DNA of 5,621 nt. It comes from Bdellovibrio sp. ZAP7. Its GTDB lineage: Bacteria; Bacteroidota; Bacteroidia; Flavobacteriales; Flavobacteriaceae. The first letter of the stretch is position 1. Each line of letters starts with the position of its first letter. Location of the stretch: positions 1 through 5,621 of the forward strand of contig CALPKO020000118.1 of the NCBI GenBank assembly GCA_943324165.2, read 5' to 3'. The translations under genes and the position numbers were made by a program. A model generated the notes under the pieces. The model ran no database searches. It was not told the origin of the DNA and saw only the letters and a list, made by a program, of their open reading frames with translations. Positions 5,513-5,621 of the stretch are shown one piece after another.

Positions 5513-5621
5513 TTAGTTCACTATAATATTGTAGATAAAACCACTTTGAAAATTTAAGTTTTTAGGCACTAATTGATTATCACCTTCGTATTCTGCATTA
5601 AATCTGAAAGTGCCAGATAAT
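5513..5621 (-). CDS. C-terminal end of an unidentified protein (partial)
   Basis: On the minus strand, 35 codons run in from the window edge to a TAA at 5515-5513. They read LSGTFRFNAEYEGDNQLVP and then KNLNFQSGFIYNIIVN. The alternating hydrophobic and polar pattern, with 'F.SG.IYNIIVN' at the very end, suggests the last strands of a beta-sandwich, as in many Bacteroidetes surface or lipoprotein domains. No family can be named from so short a piece. The reading is supported by its unbroken frame, the protein-like composition, and the well-formed minus-strand terminator just after the stop. The start and most of the gene lie beyond 5621. Confidence 0.65.
   Translation of the reverse strand, partial: LSGTFRFNAEYEGDNQLVPKNLNFQSGFIYNIIVN

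Noticed and set aside
1..5621. CRISPR array, tRNA, rRNA or known insertion sequence
   Set aside because: No regularly spaced identical repeats, tRNA-like fold, rRNA signature or transposase motif was seen on either strand.

Overview
The window looks like chromosome from a Flavobacteriaceae bacterium, most likely Flavobacterium or a close relative. The reasons are low GC, no Shine-Dalgarno sequences before the starts, two promoter candidates of the Bacteroidetes type (TTTG/TTG, 19 nt, TAnnTTTG-like), a type IX secretion (T9SS) C-terminal sorting domain, and a multi-repeat DUF349 protein next to aroE. All taxonomic and family calls come from reading the sequence; no database was searched.

Layout from left to right. 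(1) Positions 1-109 hold the last 35 codons of a plus-strand shikimate dehydrogenase gene (aroE). (2) The 127-nt gap after it carries a promoter candidate bracketed by a perfect 10-bp inverted repeat. (3) Positions 237-2348 encode a 703-aa soluble protein with a very acidic N-terminus, five clear DUF349 repeats and a C-terminal coiled coil; a good intrinsic terminator follows. (4) Positions about 2403-3265 form an accessory-looking block. It contains a C-rich hairpin, a consensus promoter, a long hairpin at the predicted 5' end of the transcript, and a small two-helix membrane protein gene (2611-3090). A 15/16-bp inverted repeat (2572-2587 and 3099-3114) brackets that gene like the ends of a cassette, and a GC-richer stretch with no credible gene follows it. 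(5) A strong hairpin at 3268-3302 separates this block from a convergent minus-strand gene (3319-4935). That gene encodes a secreted protein with two tandem ice-binding (DUF3494) domains and a T9SS sorting domain. (6) Upstream of its start lie a 27-bp imperfect palindrome and a G-rich heptamer tandem repeat. (7) Positions 5181-5459 encode a 92-aa two-helix membrane protein of unknown function. It converges on a minus-strand gene whose last 35 codons are at 5513-5621, and a hairpin with an A/T tract lies between them.

The genes do not form one pathway. The left part is conserved core (aroE and the DUF349 gene). The right part is a mosaic of single genes in alternating orientation, each with its own terminator. 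The parts most worth following up are the inverted-repeat-bracketed membrane protein gene with its structured leader, and the regulatory DNA in front of the DUF349 and ice-binding genes.
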